Shown here: positions 43,190 to 51,629 of the stretch, in pieces
Numbering within the stretch: the first letter of the stretch is position 1
Layout of the letters: each line of letters opens with the position of its first letter
Source: Pseudoalteromonas sp049257235
GTDB lineage: Bacteria > Pseudomonadota > Gammaproteobacteria > Enterobacterales > Alteromonadaceae
DNA length: 64,000 nt
NCBI RefSeq assembly: GCF_049257235.1
Contig: NZ_JBMMUF010000010.1
Span: 1-64,000 of the forward strand
Reading direction: 5' to 3'
Position numbers and translations under genes: made by a program
Notes under the pieces: model-generated
The model's input: the letters and a program-made list of their open reading frames with translations, nothing else
Databases searched by the model: none
What the model was told of the DNA's origin: nothing

Positions 43190-44635
43190 ATGGCGCATAA
43201 CGGTGATGACCAGCCCACAATCTACTGGCACGACTATGAAACGTGGGGAGCTAATCCACAAAAAGATCGACCCAGTCAGTTTGCTGGCATTCGTACGGAT
43301 CTAGATTTAAACATCATCGGTGAACCGCTGATTGAATACTGTCGCCCTGCACCGGATTATCTGCCACATCCGCAAGCCTGCTTAGTCACAGGCATCACCC
43401 CGCAGCATGCGCTACGACATGGTTTGTGTGAAGCGGAATTTATGGCCAAAATTCATGAGCAGTTTAGCCAACCCAATACCTGCGTGGCAGGTTACAACAG
43501 CATTCGTTTTGATGACGAAGTCAGCCGCTATAGTTTCTATCGTAATTTTTACGACCCTTATGCCCGAGAGTGGCAAAACGGCAACAGTCGTTGGGACATT
43601 ATTGACCTTGTACGCGCCTGTTATGCGCTGCGTCCTGAAGGCATTAATTGGCCACAAAAAGAAGATGGCAGTGTCAGCTTTCGTTTAGAGGATTTAACCA
43701 AAGCCAATGGCATTGCACACGAAGATGCACACGATGCATTGAGCGATGTTAAAGCAACCATTGCCCTTGCGAAAATAATCAAAGAGCGCCAGCCTAAGCT
43801 GTACCAGTTCTTTTTTGGCCTAAGAAACAAAAAAGCACTGTTAGATTTAGTTGATGTGTTCAACATGACACCATTGGTGCATACCTCATCGCGTATCCCT
43901 GCAACTCAAGGGTGCACAACCTGGATTGCCCCCATGAGCTTCCACCCAAGCAATAAAAATGCAGTGGTGTGTTTTAACCTCACTCATGATCCCAAGCCTT
44001 TGTTGTCTCTTTCTGTAGCGCAGATCAGAGAATATTTGTACACCCGTCGCGATGAATTACCCGAAGGGCAACAACCTATTGGCTTAAAATTGGTACACGT
44101 AAACAAGTGCCCTATTCTTGCGCCAGCAAAAACCTTGTTGCCTGAAAATGCCGAACGCTTGGGTATAGACAGAGCACAGTGTTTGGAACATTTGAAGTTC
44201 TTACAAGCACACCCTGAATTGAGGGAAAAAGTGGCGCAGGTGTTTAACGGTGAACGAGAATTTGCACCTATTACTAATCCAGATTATATGCTCTACAGTG
44301 GCTTCACCAGTAACAGTGACAAAGCCAAGTTTGACATTATCCGCAGTGCATCACCGCTGGAATTGAGTGCGTTAGAACTTGATTTTGAAGACCCAAAGTT
44401 TACCAGCATGTTATTTCGTTATCGCGCTCGTAACTGGCCTGAAACACTTAGCCCTAATGAACTTGATTCATGGCGTAAATACTGTCAAAACAAGCTTATG
44501 CATGGTGAAGATAGCCCATCTATCAATGCGCAAGACTTCATGCTGAACCTAGAGAACCTAGTACATGAAAATGAAGGTAATGAGCGCAATATGGGTATTC
44601 TAAAAGCGCTCTATCATTACGCCCAAAGCCTATAA
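43190..44635 (+). CDS. sbcB: Exodeoxyribonuclease I
   Basis: This 3' to 5' single-strand DNA exonuclease acts in recombination and mismatch repair. The 481 residues match E. coli ExoI. The DEDDh residues are visible: YWHDYETWGANP (Asp-x-Glu), CVAGYNSIRFDDEVSRY (Asp), and AHEDAHDALSDVKAT (His and Asp). The SH3-like and helical extensions follow in IPATQGCTTWIAPMSFHPSN and FRYRARNWPETLSPNELDSWRKYC. AAAGGA precedes the ATG. The stop codon lies inside a perfect inverted repeat. Confidence 0.97.
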   Translation: MAHNGDDQPTIYWHDYETWGANPQKDRPSQFAGIRTDLDLNIIGEPLIEYCRPAPDYLPHPQACLVTGITPQHALRHGLCEAEFMAKIHEQFSQPNTCVAGYNSIRFDDEVSRYSFYRNFYDPYAREWQNGNSRWDIIDLVRACYALRPEGINWPQKEDGSVSFRLEDLTKANGIAHEDAHDALSDVKATIALAKIIKERQPKLYQFFFGLRNKKALLDLVDVFNMTPLVHTSSRIPATQGCTTWIAPMSFHPSNKNAVVCFNLTHDPKPLLSLSVAQIREYLYTRRDELPEGQQPIGLKLVHVNKCPILAPAKTLLPENAERLGIDRAQCLEHLKFLQAHPELREKVAQVFNGEREFAPITNPDYMLYSGFTSNSDKAKFDIIRSASPLELSALELDFEDPKFTSMLFRYRARNWPETLSPNELDSWRKYCQNKLMHGEDSPSINAQDFMLNLENLVHENEGNERNMGILKALYHYAQSL

Positions 44636-44644
44636 CTTTGGGCG
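44620..44644. repeat. Inverted repeat spanning the sbcB stop codon
   Basis: CGCCCAAAG and CTTTGGGCG are perfect 9-bp arms with a 7-nt loop that contains the TAA stop. No T run follows. It may affect mRNA stability or act as a weak terminator for sbcB. Confidence 0.55.
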
Positions 44645-44673
44645 CAATGAGCTGTATTAGTTAAAGGCTTAGC

Positions 44674-45558
44674 CTATTTACTAGGGTTAAGCTTTTCTAA
44701 CCGCGCGAGTAAGCTCGAGGTATCGTAACGATTACCGCCTATTGCTTGAACATCCGCATAATACTGATCAACCAACGCCGTTAACGCCAAGGTAGCACCG
44801 TTGTTGCGACCTTCATGTAAAGCAATACCCAAGTCTTTACGCATCCAGTCTACCGCGAAACCAAACTCATACTCACCTTGCCACATTGTTTTATAGCGAT
44901 TTTCCATTTGCCACGAGCCAGCAGCACCTTTGGAGATGGTTTCAATGACCTTCTCACCGTCTAACCCTGCCTTTTTGGCAAAATGTAACCCCTCAGCTAG
45001 GCCTTGGACCACACCCGCAATACAAATTTGGTTCACCATTTTGCATAATTGACCACTTCCAATTGGCCCTAGTAATTCACTAAAACGGCTAAATGCATCC
45101 ATTACTGGCTGCACTGTTGCAAATGCGTGCTCATCACCACCACACATAACCGTTAGTACGCCATTTTCAGCACCCGCTTGACCACCCGATACCGGCGCAT
45201 CAATAAATGCGATGCCCTTATCAGATGCTACGCTACCGAGTTCACGCGCAAGATCTGCTGAGGTGGTTGTATGATCGACCAAATAAGTACCTGCGCTCAT
45301 ACCCGCTAACGCACCATCATCACCGTAAATAACGCTGCGCACATCATCATCGTTGCCCACGCACACAAAAACAAATTCTGCGTCTTTGGCTGCCAATGCT
45401 GGTGTCGCTGCACTGCGACCCCCATACTGTTCCACCCACTGCTGGGCTTTGGCTTGTGTGCGGTTATAAACACACACGTCAAAGCCCGCATTTTGTAAGT
45501 GCCCTGCCATTGGGTAACCCATCACACCTAATCCGATAAAGGTACATTTCTTTGTCAT
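44674..45558 (-). CDS. 3-hydroxyisobutyrate dehydrogenase-family oxidoreductase
   Basis: This 294-residue NAD(P)-dependent beta-hydroxyacid dehydrogenase has the N-terminal Rossmann motif TFIGLGVMGYPMAGHLQNAGFDVCVYNRT, the substrate-binding DAPVSGGQAGAENGVLTVMCGG, and the catalytic lysine in GSGQLCKMVNQICIAGVVQGLAEG. The C-terminal helical domain has KDLGIALHEGRNNGATLALTALVDQYY. Its substrate is not fixed by sequence: it could be 3-hydroxyisobutyrate, tartronate semialdehyde or a related acid. The valine catabolism link to bkd is possible but not proved. It is convergent with sbcB. Confidence 0.9.
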   Translation of the reverse strand: MTKKCTFIGLGVMGYPMAGHLQNAGFDVCVYNRTQAKAQQWVEQYGGRSAATPALAAKDAEFVFVCVGNDDDVRSVIYGDDGALAGMSAGTYLVDHTTTSADLARELGSVASDKGIAFIDAPVSGGQAGAENGVLTVMCGGDEHAFATVQPVMDAFSRFSELLGPIGSGQLCKMVNQICIAGVVQGLAEGLHFAKKAGLDGEKVIETISKGAAGSWQMENRYKTMWQGEYEFGFAVDWMRKDLGIALHEGRNNGATLALTALVDQYYADVQAIGGNRYDTSSLLARLEKLNPSK

Positions 45559-45864
45559 TGTTCGACCTATTCGTTAGCTAACCTCAAAAAAGGACTCAAA
45601 ATATACCACACTCACCGCTCATATTTATGTTGAATTTTAGTTTTGCCTGAACACGTACTAAGCGAACTATGATTATGGGCAGAGCGCGTTACACAACTTT
45701 TTAAAGTGCTATTTTGCTGCTATTTTTTCTATAAATAACAACCATTTTAATGCGCTGCATCAAGCCAGACAAAGACCTTACTTGCTATCATTGGTAATAG
45801 CATAGGCAAGTAATACAACAAGTGTAACGCTGAGCATAAATAACAACCATCATGAGCCCAAAAG
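45559..45864. other. Intergenic region with a 15-bp direct repeat and an inverted repeat
   Basis: The 306-bp divergent region contains ATAAATAACAACCAT twice (45731-45745 and 45836-45850) and the pair TTACTTGC / GCAAGTAA (45778-45785, 45806-45813) between them. It must carry the promoters of both flanking dehydrogenase genes. Confidence 0.55.
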
Positions 45865-46842
45865 ATGAAACTAGCCCTATACAGTGCCCAAAAATATGAA
45901 CGCGCCGCTTTTAGCGCCCACTGCCCAAGCAATGTTCACATTAGTTACTTTGAAGCGCCGTTAAACGCCCACTCTGCGCCATCTTGCCAAGGTTTTGATG
46001 CGGTGTGTGTATTTGTGAATGACTGCCTCGATACACACACTATCGACACATTGGCACAACAAGGCATTGGGCTTATCTTGCTGCGCTGCGCAGGGTTTAA
46101 CAATGTCGATTTAGCCGCGGCGAAATTACATGGAGTCAAAGTTGCTCGGGTTCCTGCTTACAGTCCCGAAGCCGTTGCCGAGCACTGCATTGCCCTGATG
46201 CTGACACTGTCGCGAAAAACCCACAAGGCATACAATCGCGTGCGCGAAGATAACTTTGATCTCAATGGATTGCTTGGCTTCAACTTACACCAAAAAACCG
46301 TCGGACTTATTGGGTGTGGCAAAATTGGTTCTGCCCTTGTGCGTATTCTCAATGGTTTTGGCGCCAAGGTGTTAGTATGCGACCCTGCGTCACCGCATGG
46401 TAATTTTGAGTTGGTAGACCAGCAAACACTCCTAGCCCGAAGTGACATTATTTCTTTGCACTGTCCACTTAACGATCAAACCTATCACATCATAGATGAG
46501 GCGGCTCTGTGTGCAATGAAACCTGGCGTGATGATAATCAACACCGGTCGAGGCGCGTTACTTGATAGCAAAGCCTGTATTAATGCTCTAAAAACAGGAC
46601 ACCTAGGTTACCTGGGGTTAGACGTGTACGAGCAAGAATCGGAATTGTTCTTTAAAGACAGATCAGAAGAAATCTTACAAGATGACGTTTTTGCTCGCCT
46701 ACTGACGTTCAAAAATGTACTCATTACCGGACATCAGGGGTTCTTTACTCAAGAAGCGCTCTCTCAAATTGTGCAAACAACCTATCTCAATCTCGAGCAA
46801 TTCGCCAAAGGCGAAGCACTAGAGAATGAAGTTAAGGCATAA
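45865..46842 (+). CDS. ldhA: D-2-hydroxyacid dehydrogenase, LdhA-like
   Basis: This 325-residue NAD-dependent enzyme resembles fermentative D-lactate dehydrogenase. The coenzyme domain has KTVGLIGCGKIGSALVRIL and the acidic dinucleotide end VCDPASPHG. Catalytic residues are Arg in NTGRGALLD, Glu in LDVYEQESELFF and His in TGHQGFFTQEAL. The sequence LRCAGFNNVDLAAAKLHGVKVARVPAYSPEAVAEH is the LdhA-type substrate region. It reduces pyruvate to D-lactate when respiration is limited. The symbol rests on these motifs. Confidence 0.9.
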   Translation: MKLALYSAQKYERAAFSAHCPSNVHISYFEAPLNAHSAPSCQGFDAVCVFVNDCLDTHTIDTLAQQGIGLILLRCAGFNNVDLAAAKLHGVKVARVPAYSPEAVAEHCIALMLTLSRKTHKAYNRVREDNFDLNGLLGFNLHQKTVGLIGCGKIGSALVRILNGFGAKVLVCDPASPHGNFELVDQQTLLARSDIISLHCPLNDQTYHIIDEAALCAMKPGVMIINTGRGALLDSKACINALKTGHLGYLGLDVYEQESELFFKDRSEEILQDDVFARLLTFKNVLITGHQGFFTQEALSQIVQTTYLNLEQFAKGEALENEVKA

Positions 46843-46955
46843 ACTTCGTGTGTGAATAGCCGTTTTTGAACACCGCACTAGCGTGTTAGATAAACTACAC
46901 TTGAAGCACATTAAAATACAACGTTGTGCTTAGTATCGGTTTAGTGAGGGATTCA

Positions 46956-47783
46956 ATGCGACATGCTATCGGTTTTTTCATTATTATATTTTTACACTCT
47001 CTATTGCCATATCAAGCACTGGCCAAAGGCTCTCAATCAGCCTTAGTTCCTTTACCTTCAATTGATGACTTTAGCAAAGGGGATGATGGCTGGGGCTTCG
47101 GATTAGGGCTGGGTGTTGAGTACGAGTCAGCCTATGAGGGTTCCGATGAGTATGGTTTTGAAGCTGACCCTGCAGGTGGCGTGCAATGGCGCAGCGGTGA
47201 AAACGTCTTTTTTTGGGCTGGTGAAACACTTGGCTGGCGAGGCCTTCGCTCAGAACACTGGCTGTTTGAGGTCGCGGTGGGTTTTGATGAAGGCCGAGAG
47301 CAAGGTGATTCCGATGAAGGTCATTTAAATGGCCTCGGCGATAATGACGAAAGCACAGAGTTAATATTGCAAGTGCGCCGTGATTTGAGCGCACATTGGC
47401 GCTATTGGTTAGACGGACGGCTAGTCGCTACGGATGAGGGGAGCCTTGCGCTTTTTGGTGTTGGACACCGATTCGGCGAGCAAAACGATGGCAGCGGCCA
47501 TGAACTTTCCGCAGCCTTGGTATGGCACGACGGCGACTATGCCAACAAAGAGTTTGGTATAAACCAACAACAATCAGTAGCATCTGGCCTAGAGCCAACC
47601 AATTTGAGTGGCGGGTTTCGCTCTGTTGGATTTAACTACCACTATCGAATGTTTATGAACGAAGATTGGCAGATTTTTGCAGAAGCCCTGTATGAGCAAT
47701 ACTTCGGTGATATTAAAGACAGTCCAATCGCGCGTAACAGTTATGAAGCCGAAGTGGGCATTGGGTTTATTTATGTATTTTAA
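46956..47783 (+). CDS. MipA/OmpV family outer-membrane protein
   Basis: The 275-residue protein has a signal peptide (MRHAIGFFIIIFLHSLLPYQALA). The mature part shows the family start GWGFGLGLGVEYESAYEGSDEYG, alternating hydrophobic strands, and the aromatic-terminated C-terminal strand EAEVGIGFIYVF, typical of outer-membrane beta barrels. The ATG at 46956 has GAGGG 6 nt upstream. An earlier in-frame start adds ten residues. MipA/OmpV proteins are scaffolds or porin-like proteins in other bacteria, but the specific role here is unknown. It is monocistronic with a strong terminator. Confidence 0.88.
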   Translation: MRHAIGFFIIIFLHSLLPYQALAKGSQSALVPLPSIDDFSKGDDGWGFGLGLGVEYESAYEGSDEYGFEADPAGGVQWRSGENVFFWAGETLGWRGLRSEHWLFEVAVGFDEGREQGDSDEGHLNGLGDNDESTELILQVRRDLSAHWRYWLDGRLVATDEGSLALFGVGHRFGEQNDGSGHELSAALVWHDGDYANKEFGINQQQSVASGLEPTNLSGGFRSVGFNYHYRMFMNEDWQIFAEALYEQYFGDIKDSPIARNSYEAEVGIGFIYVF

Positions 47784-47789
47784 CGCGCA

Positions 47790-47819
47790 AAAAAAAAGCT
47801 TCGATGTTTCGAAGCTTTT
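47790..47819. terminator. Bidirectional terminator between the MipA-like gene and the NSS transporter
   Basis: AAAAGCTTCGA and TCGAAGCTTTT form a long stem with a 3-nt loop. On the minus strand nine T follow, and it lies between convergent genes. Confidence 0.9.
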
Positions 47820-47853
47820 GACACCTGTTAGTTATCAATAATCACAATTGAGA

Positions 47854-49176
47854 TTACTTAATCGCAACGTTTACAAACACCGCGGTCATCAGTACAGGGC
47901 AAACAAGACGGATATACCACAGTAATGCCCTAACGCCTTTGTGTGATGATTCCGCGAGTGCATTACCTCGATGCCATACCCATCCCAAAGTAAGGAAGTA
48001 GAACAGCCCCATCAATGGCAACTGATACTGAGTAAACACTTGAATAACCAAAGAGAATAACCATTCAAAATTGGCAATAATAGTCATTGACGCCACAGCA
48101 ACCACCAAGGTCACTAACCAGGTTGATAGGCTTCTACTCAAACCGTGGTTTTCAACTAAAAACGCCACCGGAATTTCCGTTGAAGAAATAGTTGAAGTGA
48201 CTGACGCAATCGACATGAGCACAAAAAACGCCAGCGCAACTACGAGTCCTATGGTGCCCATAGCTTCAAACAGTTGTGGTAATACGGCAAATATTAACTG
48301 TCCTTCACCAATCAATTTACCATTGGCAAATACTTGTACACCGTTATGATTGGCCACAAAAATCGCAGGAACAATGAGTAAACCAGCGAGAAATGCCACA
48401 GAGGTATCGAGTGCTGCGACACTTAAGGTCAACTTACCAAGATTGGCACCGGGTTTTAGGTATGAGCCGTAAATCATCATGCAGCCAACACCAAGCGACA
48501 ACGAGAAGAATGCTTGCCCCATTGCTGCAATGATTAAATCAGCATCCCACACCTTTGAAAAATCGGGTTTTAAATAATGGCTAAAGCCCTCACTTGCCCC
48601 ATCTAACGTGCCAATATAAAAAATGAGCGCAATCAATAGCACCAATAACAGAGGCATCAAACGGCGCGACCACGTTTCGATACCCGATTTGACGCCCTTG
48701 AGAATAATACTGGCAGTCAATAACAGCATTAGCGGTGTAAATACGAGATTTCGTGCTAATGAATCATTACTTAAAAACTGCTCAACCTCGGACAGCCCAA
48801 TGAGCTTTGCTAACGGCGCTAATGCATGAGAGAGCATCCAGCCAGCAACAATAGAGTAAAAACTGAGCATAACAACCGCGCCAGCAAGGCCAACATAACC
48901 GGCACCGGCACCGAGTTTTGGAGACTTGTCTTGCCACGCACGTTGCAGAGCTTGCACCGGGTTGGCTTGCGCACTGTAGCCAATGTACAACTCAGTGAAT
49001 AGCGCGGGTAACGCCAAGGCAAAGATCACAATAAAGTAAACAAGAAGAAAGGCACCACCACCGTGGTTCGCCGCTTGTGTAGGAAAACCCCAGATATTAC
49101 CAAGGCCTACTGCTGCGCCGGCAGCAGCCAGCACAAAACCAATACGACTTTGAAAGCCGTCACGTGTATTCGTCAT
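47854..49176 (-). CDS. Sodium-dependent transporter, NSS (SNF) family
   Basis: This 440-residue inner-membrane protein belongs to the neurotransmitter:sodium symporter family of LeuT-fold transporters. The N terminus has FQSRIGFVLAAAGAAVGLGNIWGFPTQAANHGGGAFLLVY, the signature sodium- and substrate-binding region. About 11 transmembrane helices follow, including AAMGQAFFSLSLGVGCMMIYGSYLK (TM6-like) and LMSIASVTSTISSTEIPVAFLVE. Bacterial members import amino acids such as tryptophan, tyrosine or leucine. The substrate cannot be read here. It is alone between two terminators or promoters. Confidence 0.93.
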   Translation of the reverse strand: MTNTRDGFQSRIGFVLAAAGAAVGLGNIWGFPTQAANHGGGAFLLVYFIVIFALALPALFTELYIGYSAQANPVQALQRAWQDKSPKLGAGAGYVGLAGAVVMLSFYSIVAGWMLSHALAPLAKLIGLSEVEQFLSNDSLARNLVFTPLMLLLTASIILKGVKSGIETWSRRLMPLLLVLLIALIFYIGTLDGASEGFSHYLKPDFSKVWDADLIIAAMGQAFFSLSLGVGCMMIYGSYLKPGANLGKLTLSVAALDTSVAFLAGLLIVPAIFVANHNGVQVFANGKLIGEGQLIFAVLPQLFEAMGTIGLVVALAFFVLMSIASVTSTISSTEIPVAFLVENHGLSRSLSTWLVTLVVAVASMTIIANFEWLFSLVIQVFTQYQLPLMGLFYFLTLGWVWHRGNALAESSHKGVRALLWYIRLVCPVLMTAVFVNVAIK

Positions 49177-49268
49177 TCGAAGGGATTTCTGTTATTGTTT
49201 TGCAACTATTAAACCATACTTAGTTGCAACAGAGTAGTCGCCTCGGGCGATATCGGATTTCTTCACGC

Positions 49269-49976
49269 ATGTCCCATCCTGATTATTGTTTTAAATCCCT
49301 TACACACACACCGCGTGGTAATGTGCAAAGTGCGACACTGGTGACTTTATGCTCTGCGCATACACTGGCGCACACACACCTTCATCACAGTGAACGTGTC
49401 ATTCTTGCAAGAAGAAAGCAGCCTAAGGCCAAAGCAGAGTACCTCACTAGCCGTTGGTGCATAAAGCAACTGATCAAACAGGCGCACCCTGAGTTAATTG
49501 ATATACCAATGGCGCGTTTTAACACAGTATTTAACGAAGTGAGCAAATCGCTAGATGTATATGTTGATGAGCAACTACTTGATGTGAATGTGGTTATTAG
49601 TCACTCCCATGGCCATGTTGCTGTCGCTCTGGTGATGGGAAAAAACACACTTCTTGGGCTCGATATTGAGAAAATAGATGCCAAGCGGCCTTTCATGAAG
49701 CTTGCGGCACACTACTATCCTGATGATGAAGTACACGTAATTGGCGACAATGTAGAGAATTTTTTTAGAGTTTGGACGCTTAAAGAGGCGTATGCAAAAG
49801 CAGCTAAGCAAAATATCTCTACCCTGCTTAGCCAAGCTATTTTGCCGCTAATCGCGCAATTAGATGGGCATATCTACACCACGCAGTGGCAAGCGTTTGA
49901 TGTCTCGCTTATCACTGCAGTGCAGGATGTCGCGATTATTGACCTTGCTCCAGCAGTTGCTGGTGAATCGCTTTAA
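49269..49976 (+). CDS. 4'-phosphopantetheinyl transferase (Sfp/EntD-like)
   Basis: This 235-residue enzyme transfers phosphopantetheine from CoA to carrier-protein domains. The magnesium motif is LGLDIEKID, and the second motif is FFRVWTLKEAYAKAAKQ (W-T-x-K-E-A-x-x-K). The N-terminal substrate region includes KAEYLTSRWCIKQLI. The ATG giving MSHPDYCFKS was chosen. The frame extends upstream to a TTG with no clear ribosome site. No polyketide or non-ribosomal peptide genes are adjacent. Its 3' end overlaps the convergent lysC by 41 nt. Confidence 0.85.
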   Translation: MSHPDYCFKSLTHTPRGNVQSATLVTLCSAHTLAHTHLHHSERVILARRKQPKAKAEYLTSRWCIKQLIKQAHPELIDIPMARFNTVFNEVSKSLDVYVDEQLLDVNVVISHSHGHVAVALVMGKNTLLGLDIEKIDAKRPFMKLAAHYYPDDEVHVIGDNVENFFRVWTLKEAYAKAAKQNISTLLSQAILPLIAQLDGHIYTTQWQAFDVSLITAVQDVAIIDLAPAVAGESL

Positions 49977-51291
49977 CCACCTCATCTGATTGCGATTGGT
50001 CAACCAAGAAACACAGATTGTGCTTAGATGCACCATGGCAAATAAGGCGGATATCAAAATTAGATAATACCTGCATCAGGTTTAACTCACTTTGACGTAG
50101 TTGAATTTCAGAGCCAATCAGTGCAACGAGCGCTAAGTTGTTTTCCACAGTAACGTGACAAAACTCACCTAGCCTATCCAGTGCCTCTTGATCTAGTTCA
50201 GGACGACTCGCATTCGGAGCGTTATCCAAAGTAACCGCCACTGAAATTTCCGAAGTTGTCACCAAATCAACAGATATCTTGTATTCACTCAAAATGGTAA
50301 ATACACGAGCCAAGAAGCCACTTGCCAATAGCATTTCTGGGCTTTTGAGCGTTAATAAAATCTGATTTTTACGCTGAGTAACAGCACGAACACCGGCAAT
50401 AAGCTCACCGCTTGGTACCTTCTCAATCCAAGTACCGCCGCCTTGAGGGTCTTTACTCGAGCCAACAAATACACCGATGCTACTGCGCGCAGCAGGCAAT
50501 ATGGTCGCAGGGTGTAACACTTTAGCGCCAAACGTTGCCATTTCTGCTGCTTCATCAAATGTGAGATGTGCAATGGGTGCCGCTTTTTCACATACCCGAG
50601 GATCGGTGCTGAAAATGCCAACAACATCAGTCCATATATACACACTCTTGGCGCCAATCGCTTCCGCAATTAACGCTGCACTATAATCTGAACCACCACG
50701 ACCCAGTGTGGTTGTGTCACCGTATTCATCGCTACCAATAAAGCCCTGAGTCACAACCACTTGGTCACTTAGCAAGGGCACCAGTTCAGCTTGGGCACGT
50801 GTGCGTGTTTGCGCGATGTCAGGCTGTGCTTTTGAGAATTGACTGTCTGTTTTTAGCACTGAGCGCACATCAAAACGCGCTGTGCTAACCCCTTGGTCAC
50901 GCATAACTTGAGTAAAAAGATAAGAAGACAAACGCTCGCCAAAACTCAACAGTTCATCTCGTTGTGCGTTCGTTTGCACGGCCTTGAGTGCCGCTGCACG
51001 AAATTCATTGAGGGTATTTTCAAAGCCAATGGCCAAATCGGCATCTAAGCTTAAATATTCTAGGATATTCAGTTGGATAGCAATAACACCATCAACATGT
51101 TGTTGACGTGTTTCATCGTCTAAAGATGACTGACAAAGCGCCACTAGATGGTTTGTTACACCTGCGCTGGCGCTGACGACAACAACGCGTACCTGAGGAT
51201 CGTTTGCGATAATGTGCGCGCAGCGTGTCATTGCTTGATGATCTGCAACTGAAGTGCCGCCAAACTTAGCGACGGAAAATTCCTGATTCAT
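49936..51291 (-). CDS. lysC: Lysine-sensitive aspartokinase III
   Basis: This enzyme phosphorylates aspartate, the first step to lysine, threonine and methionine. The 451 residues match LysC III. The kinase motif is SVAKFGGTSVADHQAM (Lys9), with GFIGSDEYGDTTTLGRGGSDYSAALIAEAIGA and VYIWTDVVGIFSTDPRVCEKAAPIAHLTFDEAAEMA. Two C-terminal ACT domains follow (LLTLKSPEMLLASGFLARVFTILSEYKISVDLVTTSEISVAVTLD and LALVALIGSEIQ). A lysine riboswitch lies directly upstream. GGAGAG is the ribosome site, and it can pair with part of the riboswitch expression platform. Confidence 0.97.
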   Translation of the reverse strand: MNQEFSVAKFGGTSVADHQAMTRCAHIIANDPQVRVVVVSASAGVTNHLVALCQSSLDDETRQQHVDGVIAIQLNILEYLSLDADLAIGFENTLNEFRAAALKAVQTNAQRDELLSFGERLSSYLFTQVMRDQGVSTARFDVRSVLKTDSQFSKAQPDIAQTRTRAQAELVPLLSDQVVVTQGFIGSDEYGDTTTLGRGGSDYSAALIAEAIGAKSVYIWTDVVGIFSTDPRVCEKAAPIAHLTFDEAAEMATFGAKVLHPATILPAARSSIGVFVGSSKDPQGGGTWIEKVPSGELIAGVRAVTQRKNQILLTLKSPEMLLASGFLARVFTILSEYKISVDLVTTSEISVAVTLDNAPNASRPELDQEALDRLGEFCHVTVENNLALVALIGSEIQLRQSELNLMQVLSNFDIRLICHGASKHNLCFLVDQSQSDEVVKAIHQQLLEQGQ

Positions 51292-51335
51292 TGTCTCTCC
51301 GAGATGAAAAATGTTTTATTTTTCAAATACAATCA

Positions 51336-51387
51336 GGAGAACTTGGCAAGACTAAAAAAGAAGTGTGTCCATTGCCAGAAGCCCTCC
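51336..51387 (-). promoter_or_regulatory. Predicted antisequestor helix of the lysC riboswitch
   Basis: On the minus strand the segment at 51387-51372, which includes the 3' strand of P1, pairs with the segment at 51349-51336 (TTGCCAAGTTCTCC). This would be exclusive with P1. When P1 forms, TTCTCC is freed and can pair with the lysC ribosome site GGAGA, so lysine would lower translation. The pairing is read by eye and is inferred. Confidence 0.5.
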
Positions 51388-51545
51388 ACCCAAACAGGTG
51401 ACAGTTCCGAGGATTCAGCCTCAAGAACCGAGAGCCACGTTGACGATACATGGACTCCCTCGGCGATAGTCTCCCTCATAGATGATCATGAGCGTTCGTC
51501 CGCTTCACATCTACTACCTAGCTATCGCACCTCTTCTGCTATCAC
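51371..51545 (-). ncRNA. Lysine riboswitch (L box) of lysC
   Basis: Read on the minus strand, the conserved core is clear: AGAAGAGGTGCGATAGC, then GAGGGAGACTATCGCCGAGG, then GAGGCTGAATCCTCGGAACTGTCACC, and finally GGTGGAGGGCTTCTGGC. These match the E. coli lysC riboswitch in order and spacing, including the P1 strands AGAAG and CTTCT. It sits 80 nt upstream of the lysC start. An A/T-rich hairpin (TGAAAAAT / ATTTTTCA at about 51304-51324) lies between it and the start codon. Confidence 0.93.
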
Positions 51546-51629
51546 TCCAACAAGCATGTGTTAGAGCGAGGTTGCAATGTAACGTTTGGATGGCTGGATG
51601 TCAATTGCCATTAACCCTATATTGACACT

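Noticed and set aside
51304..51564. 86-codon frame on the plus strand upstream of lysC
   Set aside because: It lies across the lysine riboswitch on the opposite strand and looks like translated RNA structure, with no protein family signal.
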